From: Novosphingobium pokkalii
Lineage (GTDB): Bacteria; Pseudomonadota; Alphaproteobacteria; Sphingomonadales; Sphingomonadaceae
Length of the DNA stretch: 64,000 bases
Reading direction: 5' to 3'
Assembly: GCF_014652855.1 (NCBI RefSeq)
Contig: NZ_BMZP01000002.1
Location: 298,517-362,516 of the forward strand
In this document: positions 8,119-15,774 of the stretch, one piece after another
How positions within the stretch are numbered: position 1 is the first letter of the stretch
How the letters are laid out: every line of letters starts with the position of its first letter
Position numbers and translations under genes: made by a program
Notes under the pieces: generated by a model
What the model was told of the DNA's origin: nothing
The model's input: the letters and a program-made list of their open reading frames with translations, nothing else
Databases searched by the model: none

Positions 8119-9966
8119 TCAGCTCTTGTAGAGCGCGTCGAGCCGCGCGCCGTAGCGTTCGCGAATCTTGTGGCGGCGGATTTTCAGCGAGGGGGTCAAT
8201 TCCTCGTTGGCAATGGCAAAGGGCTCGTCGGCCAGGGTAAACTGGCGGACTTTCTCGATCACCGAAAGATCGCGGTTCACCCGGTCCACCGCTTCGCGCA
8301 CCGCGCTGCGGAACGCGGGGAGATCGGCCAGGCGCGCCAGATCGTGCGGCGCGTCGTTGTCCACCGACCACTGCATCGCCCATTCCGCATCGGGCACGAT
8401 CAGCCCCACGACATAGGGCCGCTTGTCGCCAGAGACCATGGCCTGGGCGATTTCGGGCTGGAGCGTGAGCATGCCCTCGATCTTTTGCGGAGAGACATTG
8501 TCGCCCTTGTCGTTGACGATCATGTCTTTCTTGCGATCGGTGATCTTGATGCGGCCCTGGCTGTCGATATGGCCGATGTCGCCGGTGTGCAGCCAGCCGT
8601 CCTGGATGGCGCGCGCGGTTTCGGCATCGTTGTGCCAATAGCCGTGCATGACCAGCTCGCCACGCACCAGGATTTCGCCATCGGGCGCGATCTGGACGTC
8701 CACACCGGCCAGCGGCGGGCCGACCGTGTCCATGCGGATGCCGGCGGCGGGGCGGTTGCAGGCGATCACCGGGCCGGCTTCGGTCTGGCCATAGCCTTGC
8801 AGCATGGTCAGGCCCATGGCTTCGAAAAACAGACCCACTTCGGGATTGAGCGGCGCGCCGCCCGAGACCAGCGCCTTGATGCGCCCGCCAAACCGCGCGC
8901 GCACCTTGGGCCGCAGCGTGCGTTCGATCAGCAGGTTGAGCGGCCTGTCGATCAGGCGCAGGTGCCCGGTCTGCTCCTGGTGCGCGGCAATCGCCAGGGC
9001 GCGGTCCATCAGCCAGTTGGCCAGGCGGCCCTGCTTCTCGATCTGCTTGATGATCCGCGCGCGCAGCACTTCGAACAGGCGCGGCACCACGACCATGATC
9101 GTGGGGCGCACCTCCTCGATATTGCTGGCCAGCTTTTCCAGGCCTTCGGCATAGGCGATGCGCGCGCCCACGCCGATCGGCAGCCATTGCCCGCCGGTGT
9201 GTTCATAGGCGTGGGACAGCGGCAGGAACGAGAGGAACTGGTCGTCCCCCAGATGGAAATCCTCCGCCAGGATTGTCGCCGCGCCGGCCACATTGGCCAG
9301 GATCGCGCCATGGTGCTGGCGCACCCCGCGCGGGGCACCGCCGGTGCCGCTGGTATAGATGATGCAGGCCAGGTCTTCGCGGCGGATCGTGCCGAGCCGC
9401 TCGGCCACGGCGGCACGGGCGGCCTCCGCATCGCCTTGCACCAAGGCGTCCCAGTCGTGGAAATGCAGCGTGCCGGCCTGTTGCTGGCGCAGCGGCTCCA
9501 TGCCGATCACGTGCTCGGCGCAAGAGGCGGTGAGCGCGGCGGCGAGCAGCGGCTGGGCCAGCTTGGCATTGGAGACGATGATCGCCCGCGCGCCGGAATT
9601 TTCCAGGATGTGCAGGTGATCGCGCGCGGTGTTGGTGGTGTAGGTGGGCACCGTCACCAGCCCGGCGGCCATGATCGCGATATCGGCGATGCACCATTCC
9701 GGGCGGTTTTCCGACACCAGCATGACCCGGTCGCCGGGATTGAGACCCAATCCGCGCAGCGCCTGGGCCAGCAGGCAAACCTGATCGGCCACGGCGCGCC
9801 AGGATTGCGCCACCCAGGCGCCCTCGCGCTTGGCGGAAAGGAACGGCGCCTCTCCCTGCTCTGCGGCACGGGCCAGAAACAGGCTGACCAGATTGGGCAT
9901 TTCCGCCAGTTGCGCCACGGCGGCGATGGCTTTGTTCTCCGCTACGGAGGTCTTAGGCACGGACAC
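8119..9966 (-). CDS. Long-chain acyl-CoA synthetase (AMP-forming, FadD15/ACSL-like)
   Basis: A 615-residue adenylate-forming enzyme that activates fatty acids to acyl-CoA via acyl-AMP. Motif A is YTSGTGGAPRGV at about 204-215, with Gly and Arg in place of the more usual Thr and Lys. Motif GYGQTEAGP, the ADP-loop motif TGDIGH and the hinge ITDRKKDMIVNDKGDNVSP follow, all intact. The long insertion-rich shape matches the AMP-dependent synthetases used for membrane lipid or degradation pathways rather than E. coli FadD. No TM segment is visible. It is a single gene between convergent or distant neighbours. Confidence 0.9.
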   Translation of the reverse strand: MSVPKTSVAENKAIAAVAQLAEMPNLVSLFLARAAEQGEAPFLSAKREGAWVAQSWRAVADQVCLLAQALRGLGLNPGDRVMLVSENRPEWCIADIAIMAAGLVTVPTYTTNTARDHLHILENSGARAIIVSNAKLAQPLLAAALTASCAEHVIGMEPLRQQQAGTLHFHDWDALVQGDAEAARAAVAERLGTIRREDLACIIYTSGTGGAPRGVRQHHGAILANVAGAATILAEDFHLGDDQFLSFLPLSHAYEHTGGQWLPIGVGARIAYAEGLEKLASNIEEVRPTIMVVVPRLFEVLRARIIKQIEKQGRLANWLMDRALAIAAHQEQTGHLRLIDRPLNLLIERTLRPKVRARFGGRIKALVSGGAPLNPEVGLFFEAMGLTMLQGYGQTEAGPVIACNRPAAGIRMDTVGPPLAGVDVQIAPDGEILVRGELVMHGYWHNDAETARAIQDGWLHTGDIGHIDSQGRIKITDRKKDMIVNDKGDNVSPQKIEGMLTLQPEIAQAMVSGDKRPYVVGLIVPDAEWAMQWSVDNDAPHDLARLADLPAFRSAVREAVDRVNRDLSVIEKVRQFTLADEPFAIANEELTPSLKIRRHKIRERYGARLDALYKS

Positions 9967-10060
9967 GCAAACTCTCCCACCTGGCCCGCGCCGGGGCCAG
10001 TTCCCAAAACGGATAGCTAGGCCGGGTGTTCCGCTACGGCAAGCGTGGTTTGGGCGATGT

Positions 10061-10087
10061 CACCCGGCCGCCAAAGGTGGCCGGGTT
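10061..10087. terminator. GC-rich hairpin downstream of ggt
   Basis: The inverted repeat CCCGGCC ... GGCCGGG (7-bp stem, 8-10-nt loop) lies 22 bases beyond the ggt stop codon, in the gap to the acyl-CoA synthetase. There is no following T-run in either direction, so it is at best a weak or Rho-assisted terminator. Confidence 0.3.
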
Positions 10088-10108
10088 GGCACTTGGTCGA
10101 CGCCCTAT

Positions 10109-11884
10109 TTACTCCGCGATGGCGGCACCTTCGCTGCGCGGATCGGCGGCGCCCTGCCAGCGATTGCCCACGCGCTCGATCGCGTTGGCTTTCAGCGGCA
10201 TCTTGCAGGCCTGGGTCTGGGTGTGGCCCATGGCGATCAGCGTGGGGATCATCGTTTCCAGGCGGCTGCCCTGTTCCACGCAGACGCGGTCACCCGGGGC
10301 AAACAGCACGGGCAGGGCCAGCGCTTGTTGCGCGGTCAGGTGCCAGTCGAGCACGCCGATCAGCGCGCGGATCACCTGCGCGGGAATCGTTGCGCCGCCG
10401 GCCGCACCGACCACCAGGCGGATCTGGCCATCCGGGCCATAGACCACGGTGGGCGACATCGAGCTGCGCGGCCGCTTGCCGCCTTCCACGCGGTTGGCCG
10501 TGAGCTGGCCATCGCGCATCGGATCGAGGTTGAAGTCGGTCAACTCGTTGTTGAGGAAATAGCCGTTGGCCATCAGGCCCGAACCGAACGCGCTTTCCAC
10601 CGTCGAGGTATAGCTGGCGGCATTGCCCCAGCGATCGACCACGACGAAGTGCGACGTGCCATGCTCGGGCTGTGGCCGGGCCGGGGCCAGCGCGGTCTTG
10701 ACCCCGGCGGGCACCCCGGCGGTAACGCGGGGCAGCGCGGTCTGCGCGGAAATGAGCTGCGAACGCTGCGCCAGATAGGCCGGATCGACCAGGCCGGCGA
10801 CCGGAACCCGCACGAAATCGGGATCGGCCAGGTACTGGTCGCGATCGGCATAGGCCAGCCGCTCGCTTTCGGCGAGGAGATGCCAGGCGACCGGACTGTC
10901 GGGACCGAGCGCGGACAGGTCGAAGCGTTCGAGCTGGCCCAGCGTGGCGAGCACGGTGGTGGCGCCCGACGAGGGCGGCCCCATCGAGCAGATGCGATAC
11001 TGGCGATAGCGCCCGCAGACCGGCGGGCGCGGCACGGCCTTGAACGCGGCAAGGTCGGCCGTGGTCATCGGTGCGGGATTGACCGGGGCGGTGCCGACCT
11101 TCGTGGCGATCGCCTGGGCATTGGCGCCGCTGTAGAACCAGTCAGCGCCCTTGCTGGCCAGCGCTTCGAGCGTATCGGCCAGCGCCGGGTTGCGCACTAC
11201 CGTGCCCACCGGCAGCGGCTGGCCATCGGCGCCATAGAACAGGGCGCGGCCGGCGGGATCGAGCCCGGCGATTTCGGGATTGTCGGCCAGGGCATGATAG
11301 AGGCGCGGAGTGATGGCAAAGCCGTCGCGCGCCAGCTTGATTGCCGGGGCGAACAGCAGGTGCCACGCCAGCTTGCCATGTTCGGCATGGGCCAGCGCGG
11401 CCAGGCGCAGCGAGCCGGGCACGCCCACGCTGCGCCCGCCGGGCCGCGCCTGGGGAAAGGCCATGGCCTGGCCGTCCTTGAAGAACCACTGCGGCGTGGC
11501 GGCGGCCGGTGCCTTTTCGCGGCCGTCGATGGTGTCCACCTGGCCGGCTGCATCGGCCATGACCAGGAAACCGCCCCCGCCGATGCCCGAGCTTTGCGGT
11601 TCCACCACGGTCAAGGCCAGCATCGTGGCCAGCGCGGCATCGGTGGCCGAGCCGCCCTGGCGCAGCATCTGCGCCCCGGCATCGGCGGCGCGGGGATCGG
11701 CGGCGGAAACCAGGCCCTGGCGGCCGACATCGGCGCCGTCGGTGCGGCCGGGCGCGAGCGCGGCGGCCGGCGCTGCGCCCGTCGCGGGCGGGCTGGCCGG
11801 CATTGTCTGGCAGGCGGCGAGGGCCAGGGTGGCAAGAACCGCCAGAGGGGCGGTGGCAAACGGGGGGAGGCGGCGCAAAGTCAT
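10109..11884 (-). CDS. ggt: Gamma-glutamyltransferase (glutathione hydrolase), lipoprotein
   Basis: Ggt cleaves the gamma-glutamyl bond of glutathione and related compounds in the periplasm. The 591-residue precursor has a signal peptide with lipobox LAAC (Cys25), so the mature protein is probably anchored in a membrane. The autoprocessing site is PEHGTSHF with the catalytic Thr at about 410, which becomes the N-terminus of the small subunit. The GxGGGGFLV glycine loop near 100 and RPRSSMSPT downstream are also present. ATG 11884 gives the signal peptide; the frame stays open far upstream through pyrD but that is a chance overlap. It starts 11 bases after pyrD and likely shares its transcript. 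Confidence 0.94.
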   Translation of the reverse strand: MTLRRLPPFATAPLAVLATLALAACQTMPASPPATGAAPAAALAPGRTDGADVGRQGLVSAADPRAADAGAQMLRQGGSATDAALATMLALTVVEPQSSGIGGGGFLVMADAAGQVDTIDGREKAPAAATPQWFFKDGQAMAFPQARPGGRSVGVPGSLRLAALAHAEHGKLAWHLLFAPAIKLARDGFAITPRLYHALADNPEIAGLDPAGRALFYGADGQPLPVGTVVRNPALADTLEALASKGADWFYSGANAQAIATKVGTAPVNPAPMTTADLAAFKAVPRPPVCGRYRQYRICSMGPPSSGATTVLATLGQLERFDLSALGPDSPVAWHLLAESERLAYADRDQYLADPDFVRVPVAGLVDPAYLAQRSQLISAQTALPRVTAGVPAGVKTALAPARPQPEHGTSHFVVVDRWGNAASYTSTVESAFGSGLMANGYFLNNELTDFNLDPMRDGQLTANRVEGGKRPRSSMSPTVVYGPDGQIRLVVGAAGGATIPAQVIRALIGVLDWHLTAQQALALPVLFAPGDRVCVEQGSRLETMIPTLIAMGHTQTQACKMPLKANAIERVGNRWQGAADPRSEGAAIAE

Positions 11885-11895
11885 GGTGCCATTCG

Positions 11896-12930
11896 CTATT
11901 CCGTCCCGACCGCCTCTGCAATGCTTGTCATGCCTTCGGCACGCACGCGACGGGCCAGGCCAGAGACAATTGCCTGCGCCAGCTTGGGGCCGCGGAACAC
12001 CATGGCGCTGTAAAGCTGCACCAGGCTGGCCCCGGCGCGGATGCGCTGCCAGGCGTCTTCCGCGCTGGCAATGCCGCCCACGCCGATCAGCGGGATGGCG
12101 CCGCCGGTCGCGCGGCGGAACGCGCGCAGCGTGTCCAGCGCCAGCGGGACGAGCGGCTTGCCGGACAGGCCGCCGCTTTCCCCGGCATGGGAAGAGCGCA
12201 GGCCGTCCGGGCGCGTGATCGTGGTGTTGCTGACGATCAGCGCATCGAGCCGCTTGTCGAGCGCGATGCGGCAGATCGCATCGATGTCGGAATGCTGGAG
12301 ATCGGGGGCCAGCTTGAGGAAAATCGGCGTCTTGTGCGGCCCGCGCGCGGCGATCACCGCATCGAGCAGGGCGCTGAGGGCGCCTTCGTCTTGCAGCGCG
12401 CGCAGGCCCGGCGTGTTGGGCGAGCTGATGTTGACCGTGAGATAGGTGGCCAGCGGCGCCATGATCCGCGTCATTTCCGCGTAGTCGGCCACGCGATCGG
12501 GCGAATCCTTGTTGGCCCCGATGTTGGCCCCGACGATGCCGGGGCGGCCCAGGCGCTGCGTCAGGCGGCGGGCGACAATATCGGCGCCGTCGTTGTTGAA
12601 GCCCATCCGGTTGATCACAGCTTCGTCTTCGACCAGGCGGAACAGGCGAGGGCGCGGATTGCCGGCCTGCGGGCGCAGCGTAACCGTTCCGATTTCGACG
12701 AAACCGAAGCCCAGCCCGAACAGCGCATCGGGCACTTCGCCGTTCTTGTCGAATCCGGGCGCCAGGCCCACCGGATTGGGAAAGACGATTCCTGCCACCC
12801 GCTGGGCCAGGGCGGGTTCCGGCGCAGCGCGGCCGCCCTGTGGCCAGAGCGCCAGCGTCCGCAGCGTCATGGTGTGGGCGGTTTCGGCCGGCAAACGAAA
12901 AAGCAAAGGGCGTGCAAGACGATAGAGCAT
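11896..12930 (-). CDS. pyrD: Dihydroorotate dehydrogenase (quinone), class 2
   Basis: PyrD oxidises dihydroorotate to orotate, the fourth step of pyrimidine synthesis, passing electrons to quinone at the inner membrane. The 344-residue protein has the class-2 N-terminal helix (MLYRLARPLLFRLPAETAH), NPVGLAPGFDKNGE at the FMN site, the catalytic-serine motif NISSPNTPGLR, and IVSNTTI and IGVGGI near the phosphate site. Length and start agree with the class. It is followed closely by ggt. Confidence 0.96.
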   Translation of the reverse strand: MLYRLARPLLFRLPAETAHTMTLRTLALWPQGGRAAPEPALAQRVAGIVFPNPVGLAPGFDKNGEVPDALFGLGFGFVEIGTVTLRPQAGNPRPRLFRLVEDEAVINRMGFNNDGADIVARRLTQRLGRPGIVGANIGANKDSPDRVADYAEMTRIMAPLATYLTVNISSPNTPGLRALQDEGALSALLDAVIAARGPHKTPIFLKLAPDLQHSDIDAICRIALDKRLDALIVSNTTITRPDGLRSSHAGESGGLSGKPLVPLALDTLRAFRRATGGAIPLIGVGGIASAEDAWQRIRAGASLVQLYSAMVFRGPKLAQAIVSGLARRVRAEGMTSIAEAVGTE

Positions 12931-13059
12931 TACCGGGCCATGCGTTGGGAGCGATCGGGGAACGGGGTTTCCCTATTGCGGTCCCGGCGCGTGACGCCAA
13001 GTCGCAAAACGCGGTTGTGATGGATTGGGAATGCGGCAGGGGGCGAAAACTTCTCTCCT

Positions 13060-13214
13060 GTGGCGCGGATGCCACCGATTTTGTCGAATCCATACAATCC
13101 GGGAATCGGCCCATCGCTTAGTCCCGCCCTGCGACCCGAAGGGCTCGGTGCAGGAATGTATCGGGTTCTCCACTTCACGGCGGCTTGGCCCCTGGGCTTG
13201 GCCGCCGTTTTTTC
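13060..13214 (+). ncRNA. Candidate structured small RNA with intrinsic terminator
   Basis: Three successive structures are visible on the plus strand. The first is GTGGC (13060-13064) with GCCAC (13071-13075). The second is a long arm, GAATCCATAC (13086-13095) with GTATCGGGTTC (13158-13168), enclosing CCTGC (13128-13132) paired with GCAGG (13150-13154). The third is the terminator hairpin at 13179-13206 followed by GTTTTTTC. No protein frame fits. It could be an independent sRNA; if promoted near 13050 it would be about 160 nt. It does not match the sequence motifs of SRP RNA or of riboswitches that I know. The call is inference from pairing alone. Confidence 0.4.
13179..13213 (+). terminator. 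Intrinsic terminator, plus strand
   Basis: The stem GGCGGC (13179-13184)/GCCGCC (13201-13206) encloses an inner GCCC/GGGC stem and is followed directly by a six-T run. It lies in the gap between divergently arranged pyrD and the AraC-type gene, where no plus-strand protein gene ends, so it must belong to a non-coding transcript or be decay product of one. Confidence 0.65.
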
Positions 13215-13329
13215 TTCCATTCTGGAAGTATCGGGCGGTTCGTCTTGACAGCACAGGGACTTGAATGGTCGCTGGCAGGATGGCTCCAGAGGATAGATCA
13301 CAGCAGCGGCAGACGGACCGGTTGCCACG

Positions 13330-14241
13330 ATGACCGGCGTCGTCCCGTTGCAACGGCTGGTGGCTGGCGAGGGTAGGGACCTGGTCGATCCGGCCGCGCT
13401 GACCATCGCCTATCAGGCGCCGCCACCACCGCTGGCGCCCTATGTCGGGCGTTTTTTCCTGATGTGCGGCCAAGCGCCGGAACGGGTCGACATGCTGCCG
13501 GCCGGCCCTGGCGTGCTGGCGCTGTTCCTTCAGGGCGCGGGCACGCTGCGCCTGACGGGCGGTGTTGCCGATGCCAGCCATTGCGCCAGCCTGGTCACCC
13601 CGTTGCGCACGGCGGCGCGGATCGAGCTGGCCGGTCCTTGGCAGGTGTTCGGTACGCTGCTCTCGCCGCTCGGCTGGGCTGCGCTCACCGGCGGCCGCTC
13701 TGCTGCGGACCTGGGCAATCGGCTGCGCGATGCCGGCGAACTGCTGGGCAGCGGGGTGCGGCGCCTGGCGATCGAGCTGGCCCAGGGCCATGCCGTGCAG
13801 CCCTTTGCCCTGGCCGAACTGGTGGCGCGGGCGGCGCCGGTGCTCGCCGCGCGGTTGCACGCCTTGCCCGAGCCGCATGTGCGCCTGGTGGCAGAGGTGG
13901 AGGCGTGGCTGGGCCGGGCGCCATCGCCGTCCCTGGACGATCTCTATCGCGATGCCTGCTATTCGCCGCGCCAGTTGCAGCGGCTGGTCGATCGCTATTT
14001 CGGCCTGCCGCCCAAGCAACTCGCCCGGCGGCAGCGCGCCTTGCGCGCCGCAGCCCTGCTGGCCGATCCGCGCACCGCGCCACAGCAGGTGGCCAGCATG
14101 GCGGACCATTTCTATGACCAGTCCCACCTGATCCGCGAAGTGCGGCTGGTGACCGGGCGGACCCCGGCACGTCTGGCCGAACGCAGCCTGCCGCTGCTCG
14201 ATGCCATGCTGGGCCTCTACGCGCCGCCTTCCGACGCTTAG
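13330..14241 (+). CDS. AraC-family transcriptional regulator
   Basis: A 303-residue protein. The N-terminal part (about 1-190) resembles the DUF6597/cupin-like sensor of AraC regulators (YQAPPPPLAPYVGRFF early on). The C-terminal part has the two HTH motifs: LDDLYRDACYSPRQLQRLVDRYFGLPPKQ near 205-235, and ADHFYDQSHLIREVRLVTGRTPA near 260-285, the second with the typical F-x-DQSHL-I-F family pattern. Ligand and targets are not evident. The TAG stop at 14239-14241 uses the first bases of the adjacent 166-bp repeat. The convergent neighbour is lldD. Confidence 0.9.
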   Translation: MTGVVPLQRLVAGEGRDLVDPAALTIAYQAPPPPLAPYVGRFFLMCGQAPERVDMLPAGPGVLALFLQGAGTLRLTGGVADASHCASLVTPLRTAARIELAGPWQVFGTLLSPLGWAALTGGRSAADLGNRLRDAGELLGSGVRRLAIELAQGHAVQPFALAELVARAAPVLAARLHALPEPHVRLVAEVEAWLGRAPSPSLDDLYRDACYSPRQLQRLVDRYFGLPPKQLARRQRALRAAALLADPRTAPQQVASMADHFYDQSHLIREVRLVTGRTPARLAERSLPLLDAMLGLYAPPSDA

Positions 14242-14405
14242 AGCCCGACCCAAAAGTCTGGCGGCGGAGGTTTGGCGAGGGATTTTGGGTCACCGCAAGA
14301 AGGCTGGGAGCCCAGCGATGCTGGAAGCATCGTGGCGAGCAGCCGACGTAGCGGTGGCGCAAAAGACCCGCCAAGGCGACCCGCAGGACTTTTGGGTCGG
14401 GCTCT
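14240..14405. repeat. 166-bp palindromic repeat element with 19-bp terminal inverted repeats
   Basis: The ends are exact inverted copies: AGAGCCCGACCCAAAAGTC at 14240-14258 and its complement at 14387-14405. Inside are further hairpins: CTGGG/CCCAG near 14308-14320, CGATGC/GCATCG near 14320-14338, and CACCGC (about 14291) with GCGGTG (about 14351). It fills the whole gap between the convergent AraC-type regulator and lldD and contributes bases to both stop codons. It has no coding capacity, so it is either a MITE-like element or a mobile structured repeat; it may also end transcription from both sides. Confidence 0.75.
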
Positions 14406-15544
14406 TAGGCGCCCTGCGCCAGGGTATGTGCGCCCAGATCGGCCACGGTGCGGGCGCCGGTCAGGGCCATGGTTACGCGCATGTCGCGCGCGATGAGGTC
14501 GAGCAACTGGCTTACGCCCGCGCCACCGCGCGCGGCCAGGGCATAGATGAACGCGCGGCCCAGCATCACCGCATCCGCCCCGCTGGCCAGCATGCGCACC
14601 ACATCGAGCCCGGTGCGCACGCCGGAATCGGCCAGGATGCGCAAGTCTCCCGCCACGGCATCGGCCACGCGCGGCAGGGCCGCCACCGACGACAGCGTGC
14701 CGTCTAGCTGGCGCCCGCCATGGTTGGACACGACCACGCCATCGGCGCCAAAGCGCACGGCGTCGCGCGCGTCGCCGGGTTCGAGAATGCCTTTCACGAT
14801 CATCGGCCCGTCCCAGAACGCGCGGATCCATTCCAGATCCTTCCAGCCGATCGCCGGATCGAAATTGGCGCCCAGCCAGCCGATGTAGTCGCCCAGCGCC
14901 ATCGGCTTGCCCATGTAGTGCGAGATATTGCCCAGATCGTGCGGGCGGCCGCGCAGGCCCACGTCCCATGCCCAGCCGGGATGCGTTGCCGCCTGGACCA
15001 TGCGGCGGAACGCGGCATTGGGGCCAGACATGCCGGAATGCGCGTCGCGATAGCGCGAGCCGGGCAGGGGCATGTCCACGGTGAACACCAGGGTCTTGAT
15101 TCCCGCCGCCTTGGCCCGCTCCAGCACGTTGCGCATGAAGCCGCGATCCTTGAGCACATAGAGCTGGAACCAGATCGGGCGCGGGCAGGGCGCCTGGACT
15201 TCCTCCAGCGGGCAGACCGAGACGGTGGACAGCGTGAACGGCACCCCGGCGGCGGCGGCGGCCCGCGCCGCCTGCACTTCGCCGCGCCGCGCATACATGC
15301 CGGTCAGCCCCACCGGAGCGAGCACCAAGGGCAAGGCCATGTCTTCGCCGAACAGGGTGGTGGCGGTGGACAGGCCCTCCACGTCGCGCAGCACGTTCTG
15401 GCGCACCGTCAGTTGCTGGAGATCGGCCTCGTTGCGGCGCAGGGTGGTTTCCGCGCCCGATCCCCCGTCGATGTAGTGGAACAGGAATGGCGGCAGGCGT
15501 CGCTGGGCCGCGCGGCGGAAATCGGTGGGGGCGGAAATGATCAT
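14405..15544 (-). CDS. lldD: FMN-dependent L-lactate dehydrogenase (LldD type)
   Basis: LldD oxidises L-lactate to pyruvate and feeds electrons to the respiratory chain. From ATG 15544 the protein has 379 residues, begins [28 protein letters not shown] as in enterobacterial LldD, and places the catalytic base in [10 protein letters not shown] at His275, as in E. coli. The FMN-phosphate motifs GILEPGDA and [14 protein letters not shown] follow. An upstream ATG at 15568 is less likely. Other alpha-hydroxy acids cannot be excluded as substrates. No lactate permease is adjacent. The stop codon overlaps the end of the 166-bp repeat. Confidence 0.9.
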   Translation of the reverse strand: MIISAPTDFRRAAQRRLPPFLFHYIDGGSGAETTLRRNEADLQQLTVRQNVLRDVEGLSTATTLFGEDMALPLVLAPVGLTGMYARRGEVQAARAAAAAGVPFTLSTVSVCPLEEVQAPCPRPIWFQLYVLKDRGFMRNVLERAKAAGIKTLVFTVDMPLPGSRYRDAHSGMSGPNAAFRRMVQAATHPGWAWDVGLRGRPHDLGNISHYMGKPMALGDYIGWLGANFDPAIGWKDLEWIRAFWDGPMIVKGILEPGDARDAVRFGADGVVVSNHGGRQLDGTLSSVAALPRVADAVAGDLRILADSGVRTGLDVVRMLASGADAVMLGRAFIYALAARGGAGVSQLLDLIARDMRVTMALTGARTVADLGAHTLAQGA

Positions 15545-15708
15545 CGCGCGTGCCTCCTGCCGGGCCATGCCGGGGTCTTGGGCCAGCGCGGCGCCTGCAT
15601 CGGGAAAGACAGGGCAGCGGGCCGGGATATGGCCCGCGCCTTATCACGGCCAGTGCGGGTAGGGGAGGGGCAATTAGCGATGATGACGGATATTGATTGG
15701 TTGCAATC

Positions 15709-15737
15709 AAAAAAGGGGGACGCCGCAGCGTCCCCCT
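15709..15737 (-). terminator. Intrinsic terminator of the RTX repeat protein gene
   Basis: Read leftward on the minus strand, GGGGGACGC - CTGCG loop - GCGTCCCCC is followed by TTTTTTGATTG. It lies about 40 bases beyond the stop of the RTX gene. The run of T and the 9-bp GC-rich stem make it a strong terminator. Confidence 0.85.
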
Positions 15738-15774
15738 TCCGATGTTCTGTGGACAGGCTTTTAGCCAAGTGGCG

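Larger units (their letters stand above)
12931..13329. other. 399-base intergenic region between pyrD and the AraC-type regulator
   Basis: No convincing protein-coding gene is present; small open frames here lack ribosome binding sites and usual composition. The region holds the start-proximal sequences of pyrD and a run of hairpins at 13060-13214 that ends in a T-run, described separately as a possible RNA. A perfect TTGACA occurs at 13245-13250 in front of the regulator, but I see no matching -10 at the right distance. Confidence 0.6.

Noticed and set aside
10109..13114. Open frame of 1001 codons joining ggt with upstream sequence
   Set aside because: The part beyond 11884 reads pyrD in a wrong frame and has no protein features. 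The ggt signal peptide starts at 11884.
13060..13214. 6S or SRP RNA at the pyrD upstream region
   Set aside because: The SRP core motif GGTC...GGAAGGAAGCAGCC is absent, and the secondary structure does not show the single long bubble hairpin of 6S RNA.
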